DNA of 22,746 bases from UBA11996 sp964394975 (GCA_964394975.1 CAYMZR010000027.1:1-22746), one strand, 5' to 3'; numbered from the stretch's first letter, positions 8,116 to 16,970 are shown. The notes: a model not told the origin generated them from the sequence alone. Program-made: numbers and translations.

Positions 8116-9042
8116 TTGAGAATAGGACTTTTTATAGGTGGTGCTGGCTCAGCAGGTACCCTTCAGGATCAAATTGTTCAGGTTGTGGAAGCTGAGAGAG
8201 CTGGTTTCGATAGCCTATGGGCCGCTCATATAATGGACGTCGATGTCATGACCATGCTCAGCATGGCAGCTGAGCAGACGACCCGCATCGAAATAGGCAC
8301 GGCCGTAACACCTACATTTTTGAGGCATCCGATAGCCATGGCACAGCAGGCACTGACTTTACAAAACGTAGCGAACGGAAGGTTCACCCTTGGTATTGGT
8401 GTGAATCACAAACCTGTTGTTGAAAATCGGCTTGGAATGAAATTTCATCGACCGTGGAGACATATGTTTGAATACCTCAATATAGTCCACTCCTTGATTA
8501 GAGAAGGGAAAGTAGATTATGAAGGGGAAATATTCACGGCCAACACGCAGCTTACTATGTCATCACTTCCTGAAATTCCTGTTCTGTTGGCTGCACTAGG
8601 TCCACGTATGCTCAAGACTGCCGGAGAGTTTGGGGATGGAACGATAACTTGGATGACTGGGACAGAAACCCTTAGACGGTACGTTGTTCCCACAATTAAC
8701 GAGGCAGCACATGAGGTAGGAAGGAGCAAGCCGAGAGTGGTCGCGGCTGTTCCTTTATCAATCACAGATGATCCTGATTCAGCCTTTGAACAGGCTGACA
8801 AGTATTTTGGCAGGTATGGGCAATTGCCAAGTTACAGGGCGATGCTCGAGAGAGAAGGTGTGGAAAGCTCCGCAGAAATGGCACTTATTGGTAATGAAAA
8901 AGAAGTCGAGACTATGTTGAAAGACTATTCTGATGCAGGAGCCACTGATATTGCGGTGCAAATATTTCCTACCGGACAAGAGGCTGATTCTTCCTTGAAG
9001 AGAAGTATGGCATTTTTGAGTGGTCTGGTAGGAAAAATTTAA
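8116..9042 (+). CDS. LLM-class flavin-dependent oxidoreductase (F420-type likely)
   Basis: The protein is a 308-residue luciferase-like TIM barrel. It starts at TTG with AAGAGG upstream. Typical segments are MRIGLFIGG (strand 1), AERAGFDSLWAAH (about 27-39), the IEIGTAVTPTFLRHP segment (about 59-73) that lines the cofactor site, the NGRFTLGIGVNH strand (about 88-99) and a C-terminal ADIA-like GATDIAVQIFPTG strand. Length and lack of the long luciferase insertions resemble the MSMEG_4879-like, F420-associated subgroup, but F420 versus FMN cannot be settled by eye. It would oxidise, or reduce, a small organic substrate in the cytoplasm. Only 31 bp separate it from the sulfatase, so a shared substrate pathway is plausible. 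It is clearly different from the two LLM proteins at 17-19 kb. Confidence 0.9.
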   Translation: MRIGLFIGGAGSAGTLQDQIVQVVEAERAGFDSLWAAHIMDVDVMTMLSMAAEQTTRIEIGTAVTPTFLRHPIAMAQQALTLQNVANGRFTLGIGVNHKPVVENRLGMKFHRPWRHMFEYLNIVHSLIREGKVDYEGEIFTANTQLTMSSLPEIPVLLAALGPRMLKTAGEFGDGTITWMTGTETLRRYVVPTINEAAHEVGRSKPRVVAAVPLSITDDPDSAFEQADKYFGRYGQLPSYRAMLEREGVESSAEMALIGNEKEVETMLKDYSDAGATDIAVQIFPTGQEADSSLKRSMAFLSGLVGKI

Positions 9043-9149
9043 ACAAACTTAATTTATAGATGCATTTGTCGCCGTGCCCTCAACCGGAATTAGGTGTAAA
9101 CACTCTATTCAAAAAACTATTTTGGCGATAAAATTCCGGCAGGGTGTCG

Positions 9150-12100
9150 ATGTTTTCAATTAATGCATATGCGTGGTGTCAAAATTTCATGAATAGTCAA
9201 CCTAAAATAGCAGCCAGGGCATTAATGTTTCTGGCCACCTCAATTTCCCTCTTTGCTTTAATGGCCTGTGATACGGCTATTGGTAGGGCCATTGGTGGTG
9301 ATGGTGATGGTGGTGAAATTGAAGTTCCGGATACCCCAGAGGTCGGGGTCGTTTACACAGTGTCTGGAGAGCTCGATTCTCCAGCACCTGATGAAGACGA
9401 ATGGACATTCGAAAACCCACAGGCCAGCATCGTCCAGATACGGATGGTAAGCGCACCTGGTTCCGCCGGAATAGACACCTATCTCGTGCTTAATGGGCCC
9501 AACGGGCAGCAAGTGGCCATGAACGATGACTTTGAGGGTCTCCACGCAGGAATGAATGTTCCGCTTGCGGATTCGGGGCAATACACGATTGTTGCAAAGG
9601 GGTACGGCAATACAACAGGATTATATGAATTGAGACTGGAATTCGCCAGTATTGGTGGCTCTGTGGTAGAGGAAGGCGGAGGCACTATATCTGACATGGA
9701 TCCAGAGGGACAAAGCACTTCATATGGTGAAATTCAATTTGCCAATCAAGAGGATGTGTGGGAAATCTCGGCACTGTCAGGAGACAACCTTTTAATTATT
9801 TTAGATGGAATTACTTACTTGGACCCCACGCTAACCCTTCTTGACCCAAATGGGAATCAAGTTGCCTATAACGATGATTACGTGGGACGAGATTCCCAGG
9901 TTTCATATACGGTCGAAAATGATGGGGTTTATTTGGCTGTCGCAAGAGGTTACGGTGGCCATTCTGTTGGTGATTATTACATTACTATTACGGGTAACTC
10001 TGACAGAGAAGCTTTAGATGGAATTACTGAAAATCTTGAAAGAGCAGAGGCCGATCTCGCAGCAGCAAACGAGCTAGTGGTGGAGGCGAACGAGATGGCG
10101 GCGGCGGCGGTTGTTACAGAGCTTGTTGAGGATGCCGAAGTTGCTGAAGCACAGGCGGTGGCCGAATTAGTCGAAGCTGAGCAGGCTGCGTTTGCAGCAG
10201 AGGAAGCTGAGAGGAATTCTGCCCAGGCAGATGTGGCATTAAATAGTGCCGAACAAGCAGAAGCAGAAGCGGAAGAAGTACTAGAAGAATTAAATGAAGC
10301 ATCTGACCAGCTAGATGAAATGGTTGTTCAAGATATAGCTCAGTTGGATGAGATTGCCGCTGAAGCTGATGCTGCCGCTGAAGCAAACAGAATAGCTGAG
10401 GAACAGGCTGCAGAGGCAGAAGCTGAATTAGTTCGACTTAGAGAAGCAGAAGCTGAATCAGTGAGAATAGCAGCTGCTGCAGAGGCACAAGCACAGGCTG
10501 AACGTGAAGAAGCCGTGGCAGAAGCCGCAGCAGAAGCCGCCCGATTGGAGGAAGCTCGAACTCTCGAAAGGATACAGAGAAATGCAGAAGAGGCAGCTAG
10601 AATAGAGGCTGAAGCTGACGCAGCTAGAAGAGAATTGGCGGCACGTGAAATGGCAGCTGTACAGGCAGAGTTAGCTGCCCTTGCTGCTAGTATCGCTGAA
10701 CAACAAGCTGAAGAAGAACTTGCAGAACAAGCCCGAGAGGCTGCGGAGGCCGAGGTTGTGGCGGCTGCAGCTGCAGAGGCGGCCCGAAGCGCGGCTGGAG
10801 ACTCGGCATTAACGACAATAATAGAGGGCGGATATGTTGATGTTTCGAACCCTCAGTATGGAAGTGCATCTGTAGTGGGTGGGGAAATCTATTACATCCA
10901 TGATGGCTCTTCGAACCCGGTGGATACCTTTACGGCTACTGTGCGTGGTACCGATGGCCAGCTTTTCGAAGTAGCGATGTCGGTAGAACTGACTTACGTA
11001 AGACCGAATAATGCCCCTGTCGCTGTAGACGATATTTTCACCATACAATCAGGTGTAAGCCCGGATAGCTTTGACCACCAAGTATTAGACGTCTTAGGTA
11101 ATGACATGGATGCAGATGGAGATAATCTCACAATAACCCATATTAATGGGATACCGGCAGAAGAGGGACGTGCTAGCGGTGATTCATGGGGTGCCTTTGA
11201 GTATACAGATTTACGTATAGCTATTTTGCCAGCTCCTGATACTCCAGATTTAAATGGAATATACGTCGGTTCGACTCATCCGTCCAATTACAGCGGTCAG
11301 GAGGCTTTCACTTACACAGTATCTGACGGTAACGGCCTTTCCTCTGTAGGCACGGTAGTTGTGAATCTCACAACGGATTACGAGCCTCCGGTTGCTTCGG
11401 ATCAGAGTATCCAGATTCAGCAATCAGCTACTTCCGAATATGACTTTCACTTGGGACCATCTACCAGGATTCAATCAGCAACCCAAGGAGTTCATGGCAT
11501 CGTTGACATTTCGGGTGGTCACTCAATCACATATGAACATAACGGAGATGGGGCGGATAGTGATTCATTTAGATACACAGTTGTCGATGAGTTTGGTGCT
11601 ACCAGTTCAGGAACAGTAAATGTATCAGTGATAATACCTAACCGAAATCCCACTCCTCCCAATGTATCCGCAATTGTCAATGAAGGTGAAGCGGTTCATA
11701 TTCCTATCATTGGTCCCCTATCTGGGTTCACACCAGATCAGTTGGACCCTGAAGCAGATCCAGTGATTCCAGCAGCGGATAATTCTAGTTTTCACGGTGA
11801 TACAAGAGCAACTCACCCGTCCAACGGCACATACACTTTTTCAAACATCATTGATGGAGAAACTGGTAATATCGCCGAGTCTTTTTTGGTGTACACCCAC
11901 GATGGTTCTGAGACATCACAAGACCAATTTAATTATGAGTTGCGGCAGGAACATGGAGGAACCGGCTGGGGATGGGTCACCATAACAGTGGCTCCTGTAA
12001 ACGATGCACCGTTCGCCGCGAATTACGAATTGAATGTTGCGCAAGGAGGATCAGTTGATCTCAATGTTGTTAATGCTATGACTGATCCTGACGGGCCCGA

Positions 12101-14357
12101 TCTTAGTGTTGCGATATCGGGAGAACCCGCGCAGGGCTCTTTAGTTTTAGATGGATCAACTTTCACATATACACATAGCGGCACTGATACCTCATCCGAT
12201 ATTTTTGAATATTCTTTGGATGATGGGCTTGGGCATTCAGTTTTCGGAAGAATTGCTGTAAACATCCGTCAGACCTCACTAGATGTGCCTGCTGTTGCTT
12301 TACCTTCAGCGGGACTAGACAAAGTTTCATGGGACCCGGAAATTGGTATAAGAATTTCTTCAATTGACAGCCTAGATATTAGAAACTTAGAAGGATCACT
12401 CACCTTATATGAGTGTGCTGACTCACTTTGTGAAGAGTCACAATTAAGTCCAGTAAGTGGACGAACGGTTCAATTACCAGAGCCGGCAAGCCAAATTCTT
12501 AGTTTCATACCAGATGTTCCTTTGTATGGAGACACTTCCTATAAAGTTGCTGTTAATTCAGATTCCGGCATAGAACTAACTGGTGGCAATATGCAGGATT
12601 TACCTAGTCTAATCGGGGACATCACCTCGTGGACATTCACTACTGCTGATATGACAAGGTTTACCCTACCCATGTTGATTACCTACAGCGACTCCGAATG
12701 TAGAGGAGCACAAGAAGTAAAAGTCGCAGATCGGATTGGGGAATCAATGTGTCTAACGTTGGAAGATATTGATAATCTTCTATACGGAATGGAAGAAGAC
12801 ACACCAGGTCACTATTTTGATGTTATGAGCGACGGTAAATTTGCCATATCGCCAGTTCGTGACCGTGCAGGTCATGTTGTAAAGTCGATTCAAATCGATA
12901 GAGACAAGCCATACATCGGCGGAAATTGTGGACGCGGATGGGAAAAGGATGGTCAGAAGCCCTTATCAGTCTGCCCTGAGTTCGATCAAGACACCACGAT
13001 ACCTGAAGAAATAGATCAACGTTTTGACCGATTAAGGTACAGAAATTTGTACCATAAAGACGGGTCATATAATTTGCTTGCCCCATACCGACCGAGCCGA
13101 GAAGATGTAATCGATACATTCGGTCTTGGAACCGATTGGGATATAGCCGGAAATGGCCAGCATTACTTTAGAAATATAACTCCTATTTTTGTCTGGGGCG
13201 TCGGAGGTCCGGATACTGGCCCTAACAGCGTAATAGGTATGGCCAGCCCGCCCGTATGGTCCCAAGACAGCGAGCTTGATATATCGCATGAAGAAGCCCA
13301 CAGGACATGGGGCCATGAATTAGGCCACGCGTATTTTGGTTTGCCTGACTACTATCACAGAGGCCCGCCTGCCGGACCGAATAAGACAGGACCTATGGAT
13401 ATCATGGGTGATCGTTTAGGGCACAATGAGGGAAAACAGTGGCCACCATTAACGGCTTGGAGCTTGATCAAATCAGAATTCCAAGAGCCGGAGCAATTAT
13501 TCACCGATATCGATTTACTCGCCGTCCTTGGTGATGCATCTGCTCTAATCGAAGGTCCTGGAAGCCTTTCCAGTAGGGAAAATGAAAACGGAGCTAACAT
13601 AATTAAAATTCCTGCAATAATAGAGCGAGATACTCAATTAGTGAAAGGGTATTACTTATTAGAGCTATATGGGTCTACTGGATACGACGGGCAAATATAT
13701 GTGAATTCAAACACAGTAAATTTTGCTGATAATGCTGGTGCTTTCCCGGGTGGAATAGCCATATGGAAATGGGATACAACAGAGCAAAAAATTAGAGAAC
13801 GATGTGCAACCTGGTCTTCGTGTACTGGTTACGAATTCTTATACAATAATGGAAACATTACAGACTTTATAGAGTACTATCCCAGTATCCCAAGTATCAC
13901 ACCTGGAAATGATGCAGACTGGCCGGGCAGCTCTCCCGGGATATACAACTTGTTCCCATGGTGGTACTCAGCGCAGTTACCATACGGGGCTGACTATGAA
14001 AACGATCTGTCTAATATGCCAACCACAATAGAGTTGCCGGTATTGGAAATTGGACCGGCTGCTGAAGACCCGAATTACGGTGGCGGTAACAAAGTCGCGA
14101 CTGTGACACTTTCCTTTGCTAATCTTGTAGAGGATATAAAATCGGGAATACAAAGCGCTTCAGCAAGTGGGAATATAGGTAATTTCGGAGAGTATACCTT
14201 CGGGGATACTGCTGCGTTTACATATAGTGTTGAGAAACACGCTGCCCCAGAATACATGACCTATAAAGACCATGTGAGGGAAGGTCAAATCCAATTCGCC
14301 TCAGGTGAGATGTGGGATGAGATGCAGGCCTATGGTTTCTTTAGGTTCACTGAATAA
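9150..14357 (+). CDS. Giant lipoprotein: PPC domains, long helical rod, Ig/cadherin-like repeats and M6-like metalloprotease
   Basis: The protein has about 1735 residues. The N-terminus has a basic, hydrophobic segment ending LMAC, a lipobox with Cys40, so it is probably a surface lipoprotein. Two PPC-like beta domains follow (about 64-167 and 176-282), each with a DPNGxQVAxNDDY-like turn. Residues about 283-549 are an almost pure Ala/Glu/Arg helix. About 550-1041 hold roughly five Ig/cadherin-like repeats sharing a YTHDGS...D.F.Y.V.D..G pattern. A Big_5-like domain spans about 1045-1165. The protease has HELGH (1389-1393), GLPDYY (1397-1402) and GPMDIMG ending at 1420; a later FPGGIAIWKWD resembles the M6 LPGxGLLIW strand. 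The spacing HExxH-xxx-GLPD is one residue longer than usual, and a second HEEAH lies just before (1380-1384). The start is uncertain: GTG 9144, ATG 9150 (AGGG upstream, chosen) or ATG 9189. Confidence 0.85.
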   Translation: MFSINAYAWCQNFMNSQPKIAARALMFLATSISLFALMACDTAIGRAIGGDGDGGEIEVPDTPEVGVVYTVSGELDSPAPDEDEWTFENPQASIVQIRMVSAPGSAGIDTYLVLNGPNGQQVAMNDDFEGLHAGMNVPLADSGQYTIVAKGYGNTTGLYELRLEFASIGGSVVEEGGGTISDMDPEGQSTSYGEIQFANQEDVWEISALSGDNLLIILDGITYLDPTLTLLDPNGNQVAYNDDYVGRDSQVSYTVENDGVYLAVARGYGGHSVGDYYITITGNSDREALDGITENLERAEADLAAANELVVEANEMAAAAVVTELVEDAEVAEAQAVAELVEAEQAAFAAEEAERNSAQADVALNSAEQAEAEAEEVLEELNEASDQLDEMVVQDIAQLDEIAAEADAAAEANRIAEEQAAEAEAELVRLREAEAESVRIAAAAEAQAQAEREEAVAEAAAEAARLEEARTLERIQRNAEEAARIEAEADAARRELAAREMAAVQAELAALAASIAEQQAEEELAEQAREAAEAEVVAAAAAEAARSAAGDSALTTIIEGGYVDVSNPQYGSASVVGGEIYYIHDGSSNPVDTFTATVRGTDGQLFEVAMSVELTYVRPNNAPVAVDDIFTIQSGVSPDSFDHQVLDVLGNDMDADGDNLTITHINGIPAEEGRASGDSWGAFEYTDLRIAILPAPDTPDLNGIYVGSTHPSNYSGQEAFTYTVSDGNGLSSVGTVVVNLTTDYEPPVASDQSIQIQQSATSEYDFHLGPSTRIQSATQGVHGIVDISGGHSITYEHNGDGADSDSFRYTVVDEFGATSSGTVNVSVIIPNRNPTPPNVSAIVNEGEAVHIPIIGPLSGFTPDQLDPEADPVIPAADNSSFHGDTRATHPSNGTYTFSNIIDGETGNIAESFLVYTHDGSETSQDQFNYELRQEHGGTGWGWVTITVAPVNDAPFAANYELNVAQGGSVDLNVVNAMTDPDGPDLSVAISGEPAQGSLVLDGSTFTYTHSGTDTSSDIFEYSLDDGLGHSVFGRIAVNIRQTSLDVPAVALPSAGLDKVSWDPEIGIRISSIDSLDIRNLEGSLTLYECADSLCEESQLSPVSGRTVQLPEPASQILSFIPDVPLYGDTSYKVAVNSDSGIELTGGNMQDLPSLIGDITSWTFTTADMTRFTLPMLITYSDSECRGAQEVKVADRIGESMCLTLEDIDNLLYGMEEDTPGHYFDVMSDGKFAISPVRDRAGHVVKSIQIDRDKPYIGGNCGRGWEKDGQKPLSVCPEFDQDTTIPEEIDQRFDRLRYRNLYHKDGSYNLLAPYRPSREDVIDTFGLGTDWDIAGNGQHYFRNITPIFVWGVGGPDTGPNSVIGMASPPVWSQDSELDISHEEAHRTWGHELGHAYFGLPDYYHRGPPAGPNKTGPMDIMGDRLGHNEGKQWPPLTAWSLIKSEFQEPEQLFTDIDLLAVLGDASALIEGPGSLSSRENENGANIIKIPAIIERDTQLVKGYYLLELYGSTGYDGQIYVNSNTVNFADNAGAFPGGIAIWKWDTTEQKIRERCATWSSCTGYEFLYNNGNITDFIEYYPSIPSITPGNDADWPGSSPGIYNLFPWWYSAQLPYGADYENDLSNMPTTIELPVLEIGPAAEDPNYGGGNKVATVTLSFANLVEDIKSGIQSASASGNIGNFGEYTFGDTAAFTYSVEKHAAPEYMTYKDHVREGQIQFASGEMWDEMQAYGFFRFTE

Positions 14358-14585
14358 GCCACAGAAGAATAGCGATTGCAACCAATCGGCTTAACTATTT
14401 TGCAATAACCGTCTCAGAGGTCTTATAACTCTGATGTGGTTACTGTAAGTAATCGAGTAGCCCAGTGTGGTGCTCGAGCAGATACCGCGCAAAGATTTTT
14501 GTGGTTACCCGATTTTATGCCGATACTGTTTCATTCCTGATACCTAGTGATATCATCAATAATATTGTCTCACTAAGGAGGAAGA

Positions 14586-14906
14586 ATGTTTCATATTAAA
14601 AGAGTATTTAAGGCTAAGCCAGGTCAGTCTCGTAAAGTCGCCACTCTAGCTTATCAGGCAGCAGAAACCTACAGCGGTGCCGGACAGCGAGGAGAGTTTT
14701 CAGTTTATTTTAATCCTGGTACTACCCCGGGGGAAAAAGATATCGTGGTTTTGCAATGGGCAGATGAAGCCTTGAAATCAGTTTTTCGAGAAGAGAACGA
14801 AATTCCATCTAAGTCACTTGAAATTTGGAGAGAGTTACTGACGCTCACGGAAGAAAATTGGATTGAATTTAATGAACTTCTGACACCGGATAAAATGGTT
14901 AAATGA
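14586..14906 (+). CDS. Small conserved-looking protein, probable dimeric alpha/beta-barrel fold
   Basis: This 106-residue protein has a very strong ribosome site (AAGGAGGAAG just before ATG). The order seems to be strand (FHIKRVFKAKPG), helix (SRKVATLAYQAAETY), strand (EFSVYFNPG), strand (DIVVLQWAD) and two helices, which is the ferredoxin-like plan of ABM/NIPSNAP/EthD-type dimeric barrels. The opening V-x2-A-KPGQ is typical of such proteins. No catalytic residue can be named. It precedes the DAO-type oxidoreductase by 90 bp and could be a small partner, a stress-type monooxygenase fold or a ligand binder. It is not a family I can name. No signal peptide. Confidence 0.75.
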   Translation: MFHIKRVFKAKPGQSRKVATLAYQAAETYSGAGQRGEFSVYFNPGTTPGEKDIVVLQWADEALKSVFREENEIPSKSLEIWRELLTLTEENWIEFNELLTPDKMVK

Positions 14907-14925
14907 ATCAGTTTTTCTTAAGATG

Positions 14926-14945
14926 ACTTGATGTGAAAATCAAGT
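14926..14945. other. Short hairpin in the gap before the DAO gene
   Basis: ACTTGAT (14926-14932) and ATCAAGT (14939-14945) pair perfectly over 7 bp with a 6-nt loop GTGAAA. It lies 20 bp after the preceding stop codon. No U-tract follows, so it is not a convincing terminator; it could be an attenuating hairpin, an mRNA-stabilising 3' stem or an operator. Confidence 0.35.
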
Positions 14946-14996
14946 GTCGAGTTATTGTCCGGTTGAGTGAAAAAACATATTTTTAAAACTTAAATC

Positions 14997-16115
14997 ATGA
15001 GAAACAAAAAAATCGCAATAATTGGTGCGGGGATCGTAGGCGCATCAGTGGCTTTCCACTTGTCCCAACATGGGATCGACGTGTCTGTATTCGATAAAAA
15101 TCAGCCTGGAACTGGTGCAAGCGGACATTCATTTGCCTGGATAAATGCATTTTCAAAACAACCTCGCCACTATTATGATTTAAACTATCGTTCCATGGAT
15201 CGTTGGCCTAGATTTTCTGAAAATTTGGGTGAAGACATTGGTCTCCGTTGGGGCGGGAACGTCACCTACTGCTCGGATCCTGATGAAGGTCGAAGATTGG
15301 CTTCAGAGTGTGAACGACTTAACTCATGGGGATATTCAGCGAGACTAATATCAATGGAGGAACTTTCCAGTTTTGAACCGAACTTGAAAATCGGGCAATT
15401 TCATACTGCTATTTACACCCCCGACGAAGGACACGTTTTACCTGTCAAGGTGGCGGAAGCCTGTTTGCATAAGATTCAGGAAGCTGGTGGGAAAATCTAT
15501 TTGGACACCCCTGTCGATTCCATTACCCAAAGCGCTGACAAAGTTTTTCTGCGCCTGAATGAACAGGAAATGGAGTTTGACCAAGTAGTGATAGCTGCGG
15601 GAATAGACTCAACTACACTTGCTAAGACTGCGGGGATAAATCTGCCTCAGAGGAGGAGTCCCGGGGTTGTAGTAAAAACAAAGCCCCTGCCCTCCTTTAT
15701 CCATAGTTTGGCCTCCATATATCTGCCACCTATCAGCAAAGAAGAAAGAGAAATGCATATCAGGCAAGATATTGATGGTGCCGTTATGATCGGCGCTGGC
15801 GATCAAGAAAGCGAAGCTGAGGATGATTCGCAGGAATATGCCGATACGCTTATACGAAGAGCAGCGCTACATTTTGATGAGCTTTCTGGTGTTGAGGCTA
15901 TAACGGTTCCTGTGGGTTTTAGGCCTATGCCTGAGGATGGTCTTCCGGTAATAGGGTTTTCACCTCGGCATAAGAATATCTATCTAACTCTGATGCACAG
16001 CGGGGTCACACTTGCTCCGTTAGTGGGTGCTTTGGCATCACTGGAAATGGTCACGGGAATACCCAATGATGATTTAGACCCGTATCGTCCTGCCAGGTTT
16101 GCTTTCAAGGGCTGA
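14997..16115 (+). CDS. FAD-dependent oxidoreductase, DAO (DadA/glycine oxidase-like) family
   Basis: The protein has 372 residues, the usual size for monomeric DAO-family amine oxidases or dehydrogenases. The N-terminal Rossmann fold has IIGAGIVGAS (GxGxxG at 10-15) with Asp33 at the end of strand 2 for the FAD ribose. GASGHSFAW follows at about 40-48. The C-terminus has the second FAD contact region GFRPMPEDGLPVIG, then YLTLMHSGVTLAPLVG, which matches the flavin-capping helix. The family oxidises secondary or primary amines (D-amino acids, sarcosine, glycine, methylated or opine-like compounds) to imines. No Cys for covalent FAD is obvious. It is cytoplasmic or membrane-peripheral; there is no transmembrane helix beyond the Rossmann strand. 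No clear Shine-Dalgarno is seen before ATG 14997. The small barrel-like protein upstream and the SDR downstream are oriented the same way. Confidence 0.93.
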   Translation: MRNKKIAIIGAGIVGASVAFHLSQHGIDVSVFDKNQPGTGASGHSFAWINAFSKQPRHYYDLNYRSMDRWPRFSENLGEDIGLRWGGNVTYCSDPDEGRRLASECERLNSWGYSARLISMEELSSFEPNLKIGQFHTAIYTPDEGHVLPVKVAEACLHKIQEAGGKIYLDTPVDSITQSADKVFLRLNEQEMEFDQVVIAAGIDSTTLAKTAGINLPQRRSPGVVVKTKPLPSFIHSLASIYLPPISKEEREMHIRQDIDGAVMIGAGDQESEAEDDSQEYADTLIRRAALHFDELSGVEAITVPVGFRPMPEDGLPVIGFSPRHKNIYLTLMHSGVTLAPLVGALASLEMVTGIPNDDLDPYRPARFAFKG

Positions 16116-16131
16116 ACGGTTTGAGTTCGGG

Positions 16132-16160
16132 TTGTAGATTTACCCTCCAATACATATAGT
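16132..16160 (+). promoter_or_regulatory. Possible sigma70-type promoter before the SDR gene
   Basis: TTGTAG (16132-16137), a 17-bp spacer and TATAGT (16155-16160) give a fair -35/-10 pair. It lies in the 84-bp gap between the DAO stop and the SDR, about 55 bp before the preferred SDR start. The match is moderate, and the SDR could equally be read from an upstream promoter. Confidence 0.35.
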
Positions 16161-16214
16161 TCAGGGATGTTAAATCCAATTACATCGAAATTTAATTAGG
16201 TGAATGTGAAAAAT

Positions 16215-16970
16215 ATGAGATTAGAGAATAAAGTTGCCTTGCTAACTGGAATTGGCCAAGGAATGGGCAGAGCCGCAGCTAGGTTGTTTGCCCAAGAAGG
16301 AGCCAAAACAGCACTCTCAGCAAGAGGGGAAGAGCGTCTTAAAGAGACAGCAAGTCAAATAGAGAGCCTGGGCGGAACTGCGATAATAGTTCCTGGGGAT
16401 CTTTCAGAAAAATCGACAGTGGATTCAATCGTGAAAAATGTGGTGGATAAATTTGGAAAAATAGATGTTTTATATGCTGCGGCTGGTGGTAATTTTGATC
16501 CGACCCGCAGCTTGGATGATATCGACCAAACCTTTTGGGATAGTACTGTTGCCAACACGATGAACAGTCTTTACAACCTTGCTCAGGCTGTTCGTCCTGT
16601 TATGAGGGGCAATGGAGGAGGATCAATAGTAACTGTTGCGGCTAGTTTCAATGTTCGCCAGGCAGGAAACGCTTCATATGGAGCTACTAAAAGTGCTGTT
16701 ATCGGAATGTCTCAAAATCTGGCGGGTGAGCTATATGAGGACAATATTAGAGTAAATACAATAGCTGCCGGTTTGTTTAGAGGTAAGCTTGCAGATGGGA
16801 AAGTAGGAAATGCTGAAGTTAATTTGAGCCGGACTGGATATCCTCAGGATATCGCCAACGCGGCGTTGTTTTTTGCATCCGATGAATCTGCTTGGGTAAC
16901 CGGGCAGACCTTGGCTGTTGATGGTGGTGTTGATGCTGGAGCTCGGGGACTTTGGGATCATGAAGGTTAA
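16215..16970 (+). CDS. SDR-family NAD(P)-dependent oxidoreductase
   Basis: This is a classical short-chain dehydrogenase of 251 residues from ATG 16215 (MRLENKVALLTG, the typical SDR opening). A GTG at 16200 would add five residues but has no ribosome site; AGGTG at 16198-16202 fits ATG 16215 at a long spacing. The cofactor loop is TGIGQGMG, and LSARGEE after strand 2 suggests NADP(H) preference through its Arg. The AAAGG segment replaces the usual NNAG. The catalytic YxxxK is YGATK (Tyr155, Lys159 from this start). The likely Ser, Ser144 in VAASF, is 11 rather than the usual 13 residues before Tyr. The C-terminus has the RVNTIAAG and WVTGQTLAVDGG motifs, as in FabG-like enzymes. The substrate is unknown. 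The downstream Cys4 gene begins inside its last codons. Confidence 0.92.
   Translation: MRLENKVALLTGIGQGMGRAAARLFAQEGAKTALSARGEERLKETASQIESLGGTAIIVPGDLSEKSTVDSIVKNVVDKFGKIDVLYAAAGGNFDPTRSLDDIDQTFWDSTVANTMNSLYNLAQAVRPVMRGNGGGSIVTVAASFNVRQAGNASYGATKSAVIGMSQNLAGELYEDNIRVNTIAAGLFRGKLADGKVGNAEVNLSRTGYPQDIANAALFFASDESAWVTGQTLAVDGGVDAGARGLWDHEG

Noticed and set aside
10114..10869. Leu/Gln-rich minus-strand frames opposite the helical rod
   Set aside because: They arise from the repetitive GCA/GAA codons of the rod read backwards and have no ribosome sites or family pattern.
14375..14478. ATTGCAA/TTGCAAT pair, GTGGTTAC direct repeat and TCGAG/CTCGA hairpin after the giant gene
   Set aside because: Each is short and none is followed by a U-tract or placed at a promoter. 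I see no definite feature in 14358-14585 apart from the strong ribosome site at its end.
16918..16959. Upstream ATG codons in the Ada-like frame, giving an 82-residue product
   Set aside because: The extra residues are the SDR C-terminus read in another frame, do not look like the Ada N-terminus and have no ribosome site.
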